Positions 35,946-43,895 of a DNA stretch of 64,000 nt are shown here, piece after piece. Under the pieces are notes generated by a model. That model had not been told where the DNA came from. It searched no databases and worked only from the letters and a program-made list of their open reading frames with translations. Source of the stretch: [Clostridium] celerecrescens 18A (GTDB lineage Bacteria; Bacillota; Clostridia; Lachnospirales; Lachnospiraceae); NCBI RefSeq assembly GCF_002797975.1, contig NZ_PGET01000001.1, positions 4,638,001 to 4,702,000 on the forward strand, given 5' to 3'. Positions within the stretch are counted from its first letter, which is position 1; every line of letters begins with the position of its first letter. Position numbers and translations under genes: made by a program.

Positions 35946-36821
35946 ATGAAGAAATTATATGTTGCTTCCATTACTCCGTTTCAAGAAAATGGAGAAATCA
36001 ATGAATCCGCTGCAAGGCAGCTTTGGGAGAGAAATATTTCAGAGGGAGCGGATGGATTTTTTATCGGGGGAAGCTCGGGGGAGTGTTTTCTTCTGACCAG
36101 AGAGGAGAGGGTCCGTTCCTTTGAACTTGCTTCAGAATATGTAAACCGCGCGGATATATTTGCTCACGTAGGATCCATCAGTACGGAGGAAGCTGTATTC
36201 TATGCGAAAAAGGCAAAGGATTTGGGCATCCGGAATATAGCGGCGACTCCTCCGCTTTACTTTGGATTCTCTGAGAAGGAGATCGCAGGATATTACTACG
36301 ATATTGCTGAGGCAATCGGCCAGCCGGTTCTCTATTATAACATCCCATCCAGCACCCACAAAGAGCTGGAAGTTTCCCAACCGGATATTCAGGCGCTTTT
36401 AAAATCCGGTGCAATAGGATCTGTAAAGCATACCAATCTTAATCTGCTTCAGATGGAGCGGATGAGGAATATAAATCCGGATATTAAGTGCTTCGGAGGC
36501 TTTGAAAGCTGTATGGTGGCTTTCCTCGCCTTTGGCTGTGACGGCTTTATCGGAAGCAGCTTTAATTTTATGCTGCCCCAGTTTAAGCATGTGATGGAAC
36601 AGTATCTGGATGGAAGGGAGGAGGAAGCCAGAATCCTCCAGACCAAATGCAACAACATCCTGGATGTGCTTTTAAAGAACGGATTGTGTGCAAACCTAAA
36701 GTATATCGTTTCCAGCCAGGGAATTCCGGCCGGAGAAGTGAGAAAGCCCATGCTGCCTCTGACGCAGGAGAAGAAGGACGAGATGGATCAGGTGCTTAAG
36801 CAGTATCTGGAGATTCGCTAG
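35946..36821 (+). CDS. DapA/NanA-type class I aldolase
   Basis: A 291-residue member of the dihydrodipicolinate synthase/N-acetylneuraminate lyase superfamily. It has GGSSGECFLL at the carboxylate-binding loop, the catalytic Tyr in VLYYNIPS, and the Schiff-base Lys161 in IGSVKHTN. GSSGE rather than GTTGE suggests a catabolic aldolase or dehydratase acting on a 2-oxo sugar acid, not lysine biosynthesis. GAAGGGGG precedes the ATG. It is followed directly by the alcohol dehydrogenase gene. Confidence 0.85.
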   Translation: MKKLYVASITPFQENGEINESAARQLWERNISEGADGFFIGGSSGECFLLTREERVRSFELASEYVNRADIFAHVGSISTEEAVFYAKKAKDLGIRNIAATPPLYFGFSEKEIAGYYYDIAEAIGQPVLYYNIPSSTHKELEVSQPDIQALLKSGAIGSVKHTNLNLLQMERMRNINPDIKCFGGFESCMVAFLAFGCDGFIGSSFNFMLPQFKHVMEQYLDGREEEARILQTKCNNILDVLLKNGLCANLKYIVSSQGIPAGEVRKPMLPLTQEKKDEMDQVLKQYLEIR

Positions 36822-36880
36822 TGCTCTTTGGATACAAGCCACAGAATCAGGTTCAAAATAATAAAGGAGATGTTAGACAT

Positions 36881-37903
36881 ATGAAAGCGGTACAAATTGT
36901 AAAACCTTATGAGTTAAAAGTCATTGATGTAGAACTGCCGGTAATGGACGAAAAAAATAACGTACTGATTAAAATGACTGCTGCAGGAATCTGCGGCTCC
37001 GATGTAGGTATTTACCATGGAACCAATGCTGCGGCTACCTATCCCAGGATCATAGGACATGAAATGGTGGGAAAAGTGGCGGAAGTCGGTTCCTCTGTCA
37101 AGAATTTAAAAGTGGGTGACCGTGTAATCATCAACCAGGTGACAAGCTGTGGCCATTGTTATCCCTGCCGGATCGGACGGGGCAATGTATGCGACCATCT
37201 GGCTGTACGCGGCGTTCACATTGACGGAGGGTATCGTGAATATATGGCTGTACCGGAATCAGACTGTTATGTACTTCCGGATTCCCTTTCTGATGAAGAC
37301 GCTGTTATGATTGAGCCTGCCACCATCGGCATCCAGTCCTGCACCCGTGCAGAGCTAGACAAGGATGACATGCTTTTAATCTACGGCTCCGGCGCTCTTG
37401 GAAGCTCCATATTAAAGACCGCCCGTTTGATCTGTGACCATATCATTGTTGCGGACATCCAGGATGATAAGCTGGAAACTGCTAAAAAGAACGGGGCTGC
37501 TTATACGATCAATACCTCGAAGGAGGACCTCCAGGAAAAGGTAAAGGAATATACCCACATGAGAGGAGCTACGGTTTCCATAGATGCTGTTTGCAGCAAG
37601 GATTCCCTGACTCAGCTTCTCCAGGCTACCGGAAACGCCGGCCGGGTTATGACCATGGGATTTTCTACGTCCCCTACGGAGGTCACTCAGTTTTCCATCA
37701 CCTCTAAGGAACTAGATGTGAGAGGTTCCCGTCTTCAGAATAAGATGTTTGGAAAGGCCATTGAACTGATCAATGAGGGTAAACTGGATCTTAGCGGTTC
37801 TGTTTCTCATACCTTCCCCCTGATTCGCGCCCAGGAGGCGTTTGACTTTGTGGACAGCCATGATCCGTCTATTCGTAAGATCGTACTTACCTTTGATTTT
37901 TAG
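36881..37903 (+). CDS. Zinc-dependent medium-chain alcohol dehydrogenase
   Basis: A 340-residue MDR enzyme. The catalytic zinc Cys is in GICGSDVGIYHG and the His-Glu in IGHEMVGKVAEVG. The structural zinc lobe is CGHCYPCRIGRGNVC, and the Rossmann loop is reduced to YGSGALGSS. It resembles sorbitol, idonate and galactonate-type polyol or sugar-acid dehydrogenases. The start at 36881 follows AAAGGAG; the frame continues upstream but lacks a ribosome site. Last gene before a strong terminator. Confidence 0.87.
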   Translation: MKAVQIVKPYELKVIDVELPVMDEKNNVLIKMTAAGICGSDVGIYHGTNAAATYPRIIGHEMVGKVAEVGSSVKNLKVGDRVIINQVTSCGHCYPCRIGRGNVCDHLAVRGVHIDGGYREYMAVPESDCYVLPDSLSDEDAVMIEPATIGIQSCTRAELDKDDMLLIYGSGALGSSILKTARLICDHIIVADIQDDKLETAKKNGAAYTINTSKEDLQEKVKEYTHMRGATVSIDAVCSKDSLTQLLQATGNAGRVMTMGFSTSPTEVTQFSITSKELDVRGSRLQNKMFGKAIELINEGKLDLSGSVSHTFPLIRAQEAFDFVDSHDPSIRKIVLTFDF

Positions 37904-37927
37904 TCATAATGTATTCCCAAATAAATC

Positions 37928-37970
37928 AAGCGGTTCCTTCTGTATTTAAAACAGAAGGAACCGCTTTTTC
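37928..37970. terminator. Terminator after the dehydrogenase gene
   Basis: AGCGGTTCCTTCTGT pairs exactly with ACAGAAGGAACCGCT and runs into TTTTCTT. It overlaps the 3' end of the convergent peptidase gene and can act on both strands. Confidence 0.9.
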
Positions 37971-38773
37971 TTATCAGCCGGCGCGTGCAGCGCATCCATA
38001 AGATAATCATATATACGCGTCATGGCTTCCGGCTCAACCCATTCAGGAGAATCCCGATAGCCGCCGTGCATGGTGCTTGAGACATCCATCTGACTGAGAA
38101 TCATGTCAAACTCCGGTGGATGGCCCAAAAATCCGCTGCCCAGATTGGAAAGGGCATTTAGATAATGGATATCCCAACGGGGAATTGACGCTATGCTGAT
38201 CGCAGGAATTCGGAGTCCGGAGAAAGAGGCTTCGTCGCTCTTAGGCAAAAATTTCACCAGGAGGCCGTTGTGGGCTGCCAGGATTTCCTTGTTGCAGAAA
38301 GTGCGTACAGACTCTTTTTTTGCATTCCCCCGGTCATAGACTGCGATGGTATCACCGTAACCGCATACATCCAGATTAATCACACCGGTAATGGCCTGGC
38401 GGTCCATTTGGCTGACGTAATGACGGCTTCCCGAATTGCCTGTTTCCTCTCCGTCAAAAAACGCAAAACGTGCAGGATAGTGTTCGGCGCGCAGGGCTTT
38501 GGCAAGAGCGATCAGGATGCAAAGGGCAGCAGCGTTGTCATTGGCCCCAAAGCTTCCGTATACCGCATCGTAATGGGCACAGAACAAGAGGCTGGGCCTG
38601 TTATCTTCCGGAGAAATTAAATAATTGATGATTCCTCTGGGAGCATTGGGAGAGGGAGCTTCTTCCTGACGTTCAAATAGCAGGTGTTCCTGCTCCAGGA
38701 CCCTTTCCAAGGCCATACGGCGCAGATCAGGATCCTTCATGGAAAGTTCCGTTAAATATTTGTTCAGGTTCAT
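37946..38773 (-). CDS. M28 family zinc peptidase
   Basis: A 275-residue cytoplasmic M28-like aminopeptidase. The metal ligands are visible in order: LFCAHYDAVYG, GANDNAAAL, the Glu pair in FFDGEETGNSG, and LDVCGYG. The start at 38773 lies seven bases after GGGGGA; an ATG at 38779 would sit on the ribosome site but overlap the upstream stop as ATGA. Last gene of the minus-strand operon; it may cleave an amide in the pathway's substrate. Confidence 0.83.
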   Translation of the reverse strand: MNLNKYLTELSMKDPDLRRMALERVLEQEHLLFERQEEAPSPNAPRGIINYLISPEDNRPSLLFCAHYDAVYGSFGANDNAAALCILIALAKALRAEHYPARFAFFDGEETGNSGSRHYVSQMDRQAITGVINLDVCGYGDTIAVYDRGNAKKESVRTFCNKEILAAHNGLLVKFLPKSDEASFSGLRIPAISIASIPRWDIHYLNALSNLGSGFLGHPPEFDMILSQMDVSSTMHGGYRDSPEWVEPEAMTRIYDYLMDALHAPADKKKRFLLF

Positions 38774-38775
38774 GA

Positions 38776-39300
38776 TCATTCCCCCTGTCGGGCGTCACCG
38801 GGCAGGCAGCTTTCAAGAGGCACTTTTATAACGATCTTGCGGATCGCCGCAGGGCTTTCTCCGGCCTGGATGGCAGGGATATGAACATCCCAGGGGAAAT
38901 AAATGGCATAGGAGCCTGGAATCAGGCGGATGCGTCCCTCCGGAGCTACTGGATCATTGCGGAAGAAAAGAATGTCCCTGGGGGTATCAAGTAGATCCTC
39001 GTCTGCCTGACCGGTTTCATCCTTACTGTAAAAGCCGGCCTCTTCCGGGCCACCCTTGGCAAGAAACTGTACGTCGATATTTTTTCTGTGAATTTCCGGA
39101 CGAAGGTCCTCCCGGTCTTTTGTGTCTAAATCAAGGACCTGCAGAATAACGGGCAGGCCGTCCAGTTCTATATTAAATACTCCTGGTTCATGAGCTGCCA
39201 TATCGTTGTCCTTTAAAAAGCGGATGGCGCTGCGCAGGGGAGCCGGCAGCACGGCAAGCTGTTCCTCCAGCATGGGTTTGTAAATGTTTCCGAAAATCAT
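38776..39300 (-). CDS. YhcH/YjgK/YiaL family protein (second copy)
   Basis: A 174-residue cupin-like protein with the family blocks EIHRKNIDVQFLAKG and FPWDVHIPAIQAG, giving His/Glu metal ligands. It diverges clearly from the copy at 32.8 kb, so the two probably serve different substrates or anomers. AGGAGG precedes the ATG; it is tightly linked to the peptidase gene. Confidence 0.82.
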   Translation of the reverse strand: MIFGNIYKPMLEEQLAVLPAPLRSAIRFLKDNDMAAHEPGVFNIELDGLPVILQVLDLDTKDREDLRPEIHRKNIDVQFLAKGGPEEAGFYSKDETGQADEDLLDTPRDILFFRNDPVAPEGRIRLIPGSYAIYFPWDVHIPAIQAGESPAAIRKIVIKVPLESCLPGDARQGE

Positions 39301-39362
39301 GGGTAATTCCTCCTGTCTTATGGATTATTGGAGTCTTTCCGTCTTTCCTCTGTAGGCCCCTG

Positions 39363-40148
39363 TTACTGCATGGCCGTTAAGCCACCGTCCACACCTAGGA
39401 TCTGGCCGGTCACAAAGGAGGCGGCATCGCTGCATAAATACAGTGCGGCGGCAGCAATATCCTCTTCACGGCCGATGCGTCCGAGAGGGATGCGGTCCGT
39501 CAGCTTTCCTAAAAATGCGGGATCATCCAGCTGGGATGAGTTAATAGGAGTCCGCACAAAGGTGGGCGCGATGGCATTGCAGGTAATGCCGTATTTTCCC
39601 CATTCACATGCTAATTGCTTTGTATACATATTGACTGCGCCTTTGCTGGTGCAATAAGCGATATAATCCTGTTTTGCACCGATAAAGCTCTTTACGGAAG
39701 AGAGATTGACAATACGCCCATATTGATTGGGAATCATGAAACGCTTTCCTACCGCACGGGTTACTGTGTGAATGCCTTTTACATTTAAGTCCATTACCTG
39801 ATCAAAGGTATTTTCGTCGTAATCCTCCGCCGGCAGCAGACGGTTCATCCCGGCACTGTTAACCAGGATATCGATGCGGCCAAATGACTTGTCCACCTGA
39901 TCAAGCATCTCTGCCACATCCTCACGGTCACGGATGTCACAGCGCAGGGAAAGAAAACTGCGGCCAGCCTGTTTTGCCTCTTCCTCAAGGCAGGCTGCCT
40001 TATCCGGATGCCCGCCGCAAACAGCCACGTCAGCTCCGTTTTGCAGGAAGGCTCTGGCAATGGCGCTTCCCAGACCTCCGGTTCCTCCTGGGATCAGGGC
40101 CTTCTTTCCGGTCAGTGTAAATATATTCTTATAGATCTCATTTTTCAT
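39363..40148 (-). CDS. SDR family oxidoreductase (gluconate 5-dehydrogenase-like)
   Basis: A 261-residue classical short-chain dehydrogenase. The cofactor loop is IPGGTGGLGSAIA, the NSAG block is VNSAGMN, the catalytic Ser is in NLSSVKSF and the YxxxK is YCTSKGA. The C-terminus ends TGQILGVDGGLTAMQ. The closest functional relatives by pattern are gluconate 5-dehydrogenase and 2-deoxy-gluconate dehydrogenase. Start at 40148 follows AGAAAGGG and overlaps the GntR gene by 11 bases. Confidence 0.87.
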   Translation of the reverse strand: MKNEIYKNIFTLTGKKALIPGGTGGLGSAIARAFLQNGADVAVCGGHPDKAACLEEEAKQAGRSFLSLRCDIRDREDVAEMLDQVDKSFGRIDILVNSAGMNRLLPAEDYDENTFDQVMDLNVKGIHTVTRAVGKRFMIPNQYGRIVNLSSVKSFIGAKQDYIAYCTSKGAVNMYTKQLACEWGKYGITCNAIAPTFVRTPINSSQLDDPAFLGKLTDRIPLGRIGREEDIAAAALYLCSDAASFVTGQILGVDGGLTAMQ

Positions 40149-40902
40149 AAAGAAACCCTTTCTGTTCCTGTAAACTGGTATCTGTCTGCTCTTTATTACT
40201 TTCAATAAAATAGTCCGGATAGCGTTCCTTCAAAGGGGATATTAACAAAAGGATCCGGGCCAAATGATGATGGTAAATGGTACACGCCCGGTCCGTATCC
40301 CGTTCTGCAAGCGCATCAGTAAGTGCAGTTAAATCCCTGAGAAAGTCTTCCATTACGGAAGCGTCGGAGGCAGATAAGTAGAGAAGCCTTTGTAAGTCCA
40401 TTCCGGCTTTCTGGACGGGTTCCCATATAAAATCCATCTTGCCCGCCAGATCATAAAGCAGATGATAATATTCGGTGATCAGCCGGACGGACTGGGTTAA
40501 GTCCTTTTGGGCCAGGTAGTCCTCCTGCTGCATCAGATTATGATAAAGAATATCAAACTGAGGCCGTTTCACTTTTCGGATGAAAATGTTTTGAAGCATG
40601 GCTGTCCCAAGCTGCTTGTTAATCCATAAGGTCTGCTCAATTCGGTTAATGTCAATTCTGGATACAAAGGCTCCCTTTTGAGGGATGACGTCCACCAGAT
40701 TTTTACGGGAGAGCTTGTAGAGCGTATCATGGACCGGCGTCCGGCTTATGCTCAGCGCATCTGCAAGTTCTACCTCGTTCATCTTACGGCCTGGGGGCAG
40801 ATGAAGGTTCAAAATGAAATGCCGGATAATCCGGTATGCATATTGGCGTGCATCTTCTGTATGTCTCCGGGGCGGCAATTTTTGAAACGGTATGAGTGAC
40901 AT
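40138..40902 (-). CDS. GntR family regulator (FCD type)
   Basis: A 254-residue regulator: winged helix at about 18-85 (DARQYAYRIIRHFILNLHLP ... LADALSISRTPVHDTLYKL) and a helical FCD-like domain. The start at 40902 (MSLIPFQK) follows CGGAG; an upstream ATG lacks a ribosome site. It is the first gene of the operon with the SDR, YiaL-like and peptidase genes, so it likely regulates itself, perhaps through the inverted repeat at 41010-41037. Confidence 0.85.
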   Translation of the reverse strand: MSLIPFQKLPPRRHTEDARQYAYRIIRHFILNLHLPPGRKMNEVELADALSISRTPVHDTLYKLSRKNLVDVIPQKGAFVSRIDINRIEQTLWINKQLGTAMLQNIFIRKVKRPQFDILYHNLMQQEDYLAQKDLTQSVRLITEYYHLLYDLAGKMDFIWEPVQKAGMDLQRLLYLSASDASVMEDFLRDLTALTDALAERDTDRACTIYHHHLARILLLISPLKERYPDYFIESNKEQTDTSLQEQKGFLYEK

Positions 40903-41321
40903 GTAAAGCTCCGTTCTGCCGCCTTGACTGGCGGCACAAATCAAATAAATAACGCCATGGGCGTTGGTGGCTGTCCTGTGTTGCCATCAAAAATTAACAT
41001 AAGGCTTGTCTGGTACATGGTTTTATATGAGTACCAGGTATGGACAGGACAGAAATGAATTAAAATTGTATGCAATATCTATCTATATTTTATCATTCTT
41101 TGCTGAAAAAAGCTACTGAATTTGATGCTGCACGTGCCGGGAGCGAACCGGCGATTATGCCTGTTATCTGCTGGATATCGTGGAGGAATTTTACATTATC
41201 GGTAATAACAGAGGAGGAATAGTCAGCTAACATCAGAAAATTGTATGTCCAAAAGAGTTGAAATAAGCAGGAATTTTTGGAAATATATAGTACAATACAA
41301 CAAAAAAATGATATTAACCTC
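40903..41321. other. Gene-free upstream region of the GntR operon
   Basis: No gene is supported. The main structure is a perfect 7-bp inverted repeat, CTGGTAC (41010-41016) and GTACCAG (41031-41037), 14 bases apart. That half-site and spacing would suit a GntR operator for the leftward operon. The rest is AT-rich, with a GGAGGAAT at about 41211 that leads to no open frame of note. Confidence 0.45.
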
Positions 41322-41350
41322 TTGCATTTATTAAAAACGTATGATATAAT
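41322..41350 (+). promoter_or_regulatory. Promoter for tRNA-Gly (GCC)
   Basis: TTGCAT at 41322-41327 and TATAAT at 41345-41350 with a 17-base spacer, 36 bases before the tRNA. Confidence 0.7.
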
Positions 41351-41386
41351 TCCAGTGTTGCAGCAAATGAATAATATAATTTATAT

Positions 41387-41459
41387 GCGCGAGTGGCTCA
41401 GTTGGTGGAGTACGACCTTGCCAAGGTCGGGGTCGCGGGTTCGAGTCCCGTCTCGCGCT
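41387..41459 (+). tRNA. tRNA-Gly (GCC)
   Basis: A 73-base tRNA. The acceptor stem pairs GCGCGAG with CTCGCGC; the anticodon loop CTTGCCAAG gives GCC; the T arm is CGGGTTCGAGTCCCG. CCA is not encoded. Confidence 0.95.
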
Positions 41460-41484
41460 CTATAGAAAACGCAGTTATTTATGA

Positions 41485-41516
41485 GGGTTTCCGAGTTTCG
41501 GGAACCTTCTTTTTGT
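41485..41516 (+). terminator. Terminator after tRNA-Gly (GCC)
   Basis: GGTTTCCGA pairs with TCGGGAACC around GTT, followed by TTCTTTTT. Confidence 0.82.
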
Positions 41517-41798
41517 TTACATAAATATAAGTAATCAAGTATAGTTAAAGCTTTTGAGTGACCACGAAACACAAGTATACATTCCGATTATTCCTTTTTA
41601 GAGGCACATCAGCGGCCGGCTTTATGTCTGAAACCCTTAACTTGTGAATGTCTATAAGAAATAATCACCTATATTCATTTATCTCATATTCTATATTAGA
41701 TAAATGAATATATAGCTTATTCCATTAACCAGTTCTTTATAAGTACATAGTACTTTTAAGCTGAAATTTTAGAACTATCAATGGAAGGAGTAAATAAT
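41517..41798 (+). promoter_or_regulatory. Upstream region of the DUF4489 gene with a long inverted repeat
   Basis: This gene-free stretch holds a perfect 15-bp inverted repeat: TATATTCATTTATCT at 41670-41684 and AGATAAATGAATATA at 41698-41712, with a 13-base loop. It could be a hairpin in the leader or an operator. GGAAGGAG lies just before the gene's ATG. Confidence 0.45.
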
Positions 41799-42809
41799 AT
41801 GAATTTATCATCAAAAGCTAATTATAAAGATGATTATGAAAATAGTAATAAAAGAAGTGACTCATGCGGACAAACTCTAAAATGCGGAGAGGTTGGTCAA
41901 GCGCTATTATTTAATGGTGCAACTATAGGAACTACGGTACCAGCCGCTACTATTACATTAGATACCTCTAAATTTTGTAACCCATGTATCATGCTTGAAT
42001 TTTCATCAAATATAATTGGAACACTTTTTCAAGGAACATTAAATTTTCAACTATTTCGGTCTTGTAATAATCAACTGCCAATCCCTGTTGGCCCGCAATA
42101 CTATTTTTCACGACCGATACCGGCTTTTTTGGCTGATATGTTTTCATTTTTTGTATGTGATTGTAATTCATGTTCAAATGAATGCTGTACCTATAGTATT
42201 GTAGTTTCGGTCGGTGGATCTGCTCCTGTTATTGGTAATGTCGGCATATTCGCAGCAAGGCTGGCAGCAATTGTAGTAGATAAACCGAACCATGATGATG
42301 ACTGTCACCCCTGCAATAAACTTTGCTGTAAAGATAACAGGACTATTTTAAAATGCGGAACATCAGGCGGTGTATCAATAGCTCCAGGTACTTTGGCAGG
42401 TACTGCATCTACCGTCAGTACGCTCTCTTTAAATACTTCCTGCTTATGTGAGCCATGCGTAAAGCTTGAATTTGCAAGCACGATAGCTTATTCAAGTCCT
42501 ACTACTGCGGATAGCACCGTTGTAAATTTTCAGGTATTTAAACTTTGCAACAATCAGCTTAACCCAATACCAGTTGGTCCGCAATTGGTTTTTTCAGTTC
42601 CATATACAACGGTAATAGTTCCGCCAGCAGCACCTGGATTTTCTGGTACTTCAACGTTTTCTTTCTTTGTTTGCGATTGTGAGATCTGCAACCATGAATG
42701 CTGCACCTATTCTGTGGTAGCAACTACAGCAACGGCTGATGCTGCTGTTACAATTTCCAACGCAAGGCTTTCCGCAATAGCCGCAGATCATAACTGCAGA
42801 TGCTGTTAA
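41799..42809 (+). CDS. Tandem DUF4489 domain protein
   Basis: A 336-residue protein made of two copies of DUF4489, at about residues 25-165 and 180-336. Each copy starts with LKCG, continues through (I/V)(M/K)LEF and ends with a cysteine-rich block: FFVCDCNSCSNECCTYSIVV in copy 1 and FFVCDCEICNHECCTYSVVA in copy 2. About 20 cysteines in all, no signal peptide and no TM helix. Such proteins are found in spore-forming clostridia and may be part of the spore or cell surface; that role is not shown. The start at 41799 follows GGAAGGAG. Confidence 0.83.
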   Translation: MNLSSKANYKDDYENSNKRSDSCGQTLKCGEVGQALLFNGATIGTTVPAATITLDTSKFCNPCIMLEFSSNIIGTLFQGTLNFQLFRSCNNQLPIPVGPQYYFSRPIPAFLADMFSFFVCDCNSCSNECCTYSIVVSVGGSAPVIGNVGIFAARLAAIVVDKPNHDDDCHPCNKLCCKDNRTILKCGTSGGVSIAPGTLAGTASTVSTLSLNTSCLCEPCVKLEFASTIAYSSPTTADSTVVNFQVFKLCNNQLNPIPVGPQLVFSVPYTTVIVPPAAPGFSGTSTFSFFVCDCEICNHECCTYSVVATTATADAAVTISNARLSAIAADHNCRCC

Positions 42810-42832
42810 TTTAAAATATTAAAACTTTACTG

Positions 42833-43705
42833 CTATAAAAGGCTCTGATCATTATCCGGGCCTTTTATTTTGCTAGAAAAGTCATCCTCAATTTCTACCA
42901 AAATTAACGTAACATAGTCATCTCTGTTTTTAGTACCTATCTCAAATATAAGATACTCCTCATAAGCATTTTTTCCTAGGTTTATCTGATGTTCCTTTGC
43001 GTACTGCATAATTTCTGTATACATTTCACTGATCCTTGGATAACTTCCCTTATAATAAACCTGGAGATACCAACCCTCTTTTCGCACAAGAGTGTTGTTT
43101 TTTTTATCAGCATTATTCGTTTTCGTATACAGATAGGAAAAGCTGTCAAATCTTTTATCACGGATATTATCAATGGTAAGCGATGCTCCCAGAAAATCAA
43201 TCATACTTGCATTGCTGTTATTGCGGAATGCGATCAGCTCTGTTAAAAAGTTTGGGTAAGAGTTGTCATTGTCATTATCCATTAAGGTACTGCATAGCGC
43301 TTTCATGCTTTTATGATAAGCCGTCTCTATCATATTGTAGTCCACGGATAAGGCATTTTCTGTTAGTTCTTTAAGGGAGTCGATCTCACGTTTCGTGTTT
43401 TTTAACTTTTTAATTTCCTTAGACACTTCATTTGACTTTTGTTCCAGTAAATCTACCAGCTTTGCAGGATTTCTTTCATCCATATACTTTTTAATTTCTT
43501 TTAATGGCATTCCCAGCCTTTTTAATGCAGAGATAATAGAAAACGTATCGAATTGGCGGAAAGAGTAATAGCGGTAACCATTTTCTTTTATGATCTCAGG
43601 CTGAAAAAGCTTTATCTGATCGTAATGAAATAAAATATGCTTAGGAATTCCGCAGATTTTTGCAAACTCTCCTGTTGTTAAGTATTCATTTTTATCTTTA
43701 GACAT
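42833..43705 (-). CDS. MerR family regulator
   Basis: A 290-residue regulator. The N-terminal winged helix is typical ([22 protein letters not shown] ... [10 protein letters not shown]), followed by a coiled coil (about 85-120) and a GyrI-like effector-binding domain ([19 protein letters not shown] ... [10 protein letters not shown]). It is divergent from the ABC exporter genes, whose promoter has a 19-base spacer with a central dyad. It is therefore probably a drug-responsive activator of BmrR type. Confidence 0.88.
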   Translation of the reverse strand: MSKDKNEYLTTGEFAKICGIPKHILFHYDQIKLFQPEIIKENGYRYYSFRQFDTFSIISALKRLGMPLKEIKKYMDERNPAKLVDLLEQKSNEVSKEIKKLKNTKREIDSLKELTENALSVDYNMIETAYHKSMKALCSTLMDNDNDNSYPNFLTELIAFRNNSNASMIDFLGASLTIDNIRDKRFDSFSYLYTKTNNADKKNNTLVRKEGWYLQVYYKGSYPRISEMYTEIMQYAKEHQINLGKNAYEEYLIFEIGTKNRDDYVTLILVEIEDDFSSKIKGPDNDQSLL

Positions 43706-43794
43706 AAAGTTACCTCAGTTCTATGCTGCATATTACGAATTTCATGTTTGCAGCCGCAGTATTGACACATGGAGTTTTTTTTTCTTGACTATAA

Positions 43795-43825
43795 GACAAC
43801 CTTATAGTTTATAATAGTCAAACAG
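43795..43825 (+). promoter_or_regulatory. MerR-type promoter of the ABC exporter
   Basis: TTGACT at 43795-43800 and TATAAT at 43820-43825 are separated by 19 bases, longer than the optimum. A perfect dyad CTATAAG-ACAAC-CTTATAG (43799-43817) fills the spacer. This is the classic layout that MerR proteins activate by untwisting the DNA. Confidence 0.85.
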
Positions 43826-43895
43826 CCTTTTTCTGTCAAGGATTGCGGCTGAAATTTTATATGTATTTATACAGTAAAGCGAAAGGAGTCATGTT

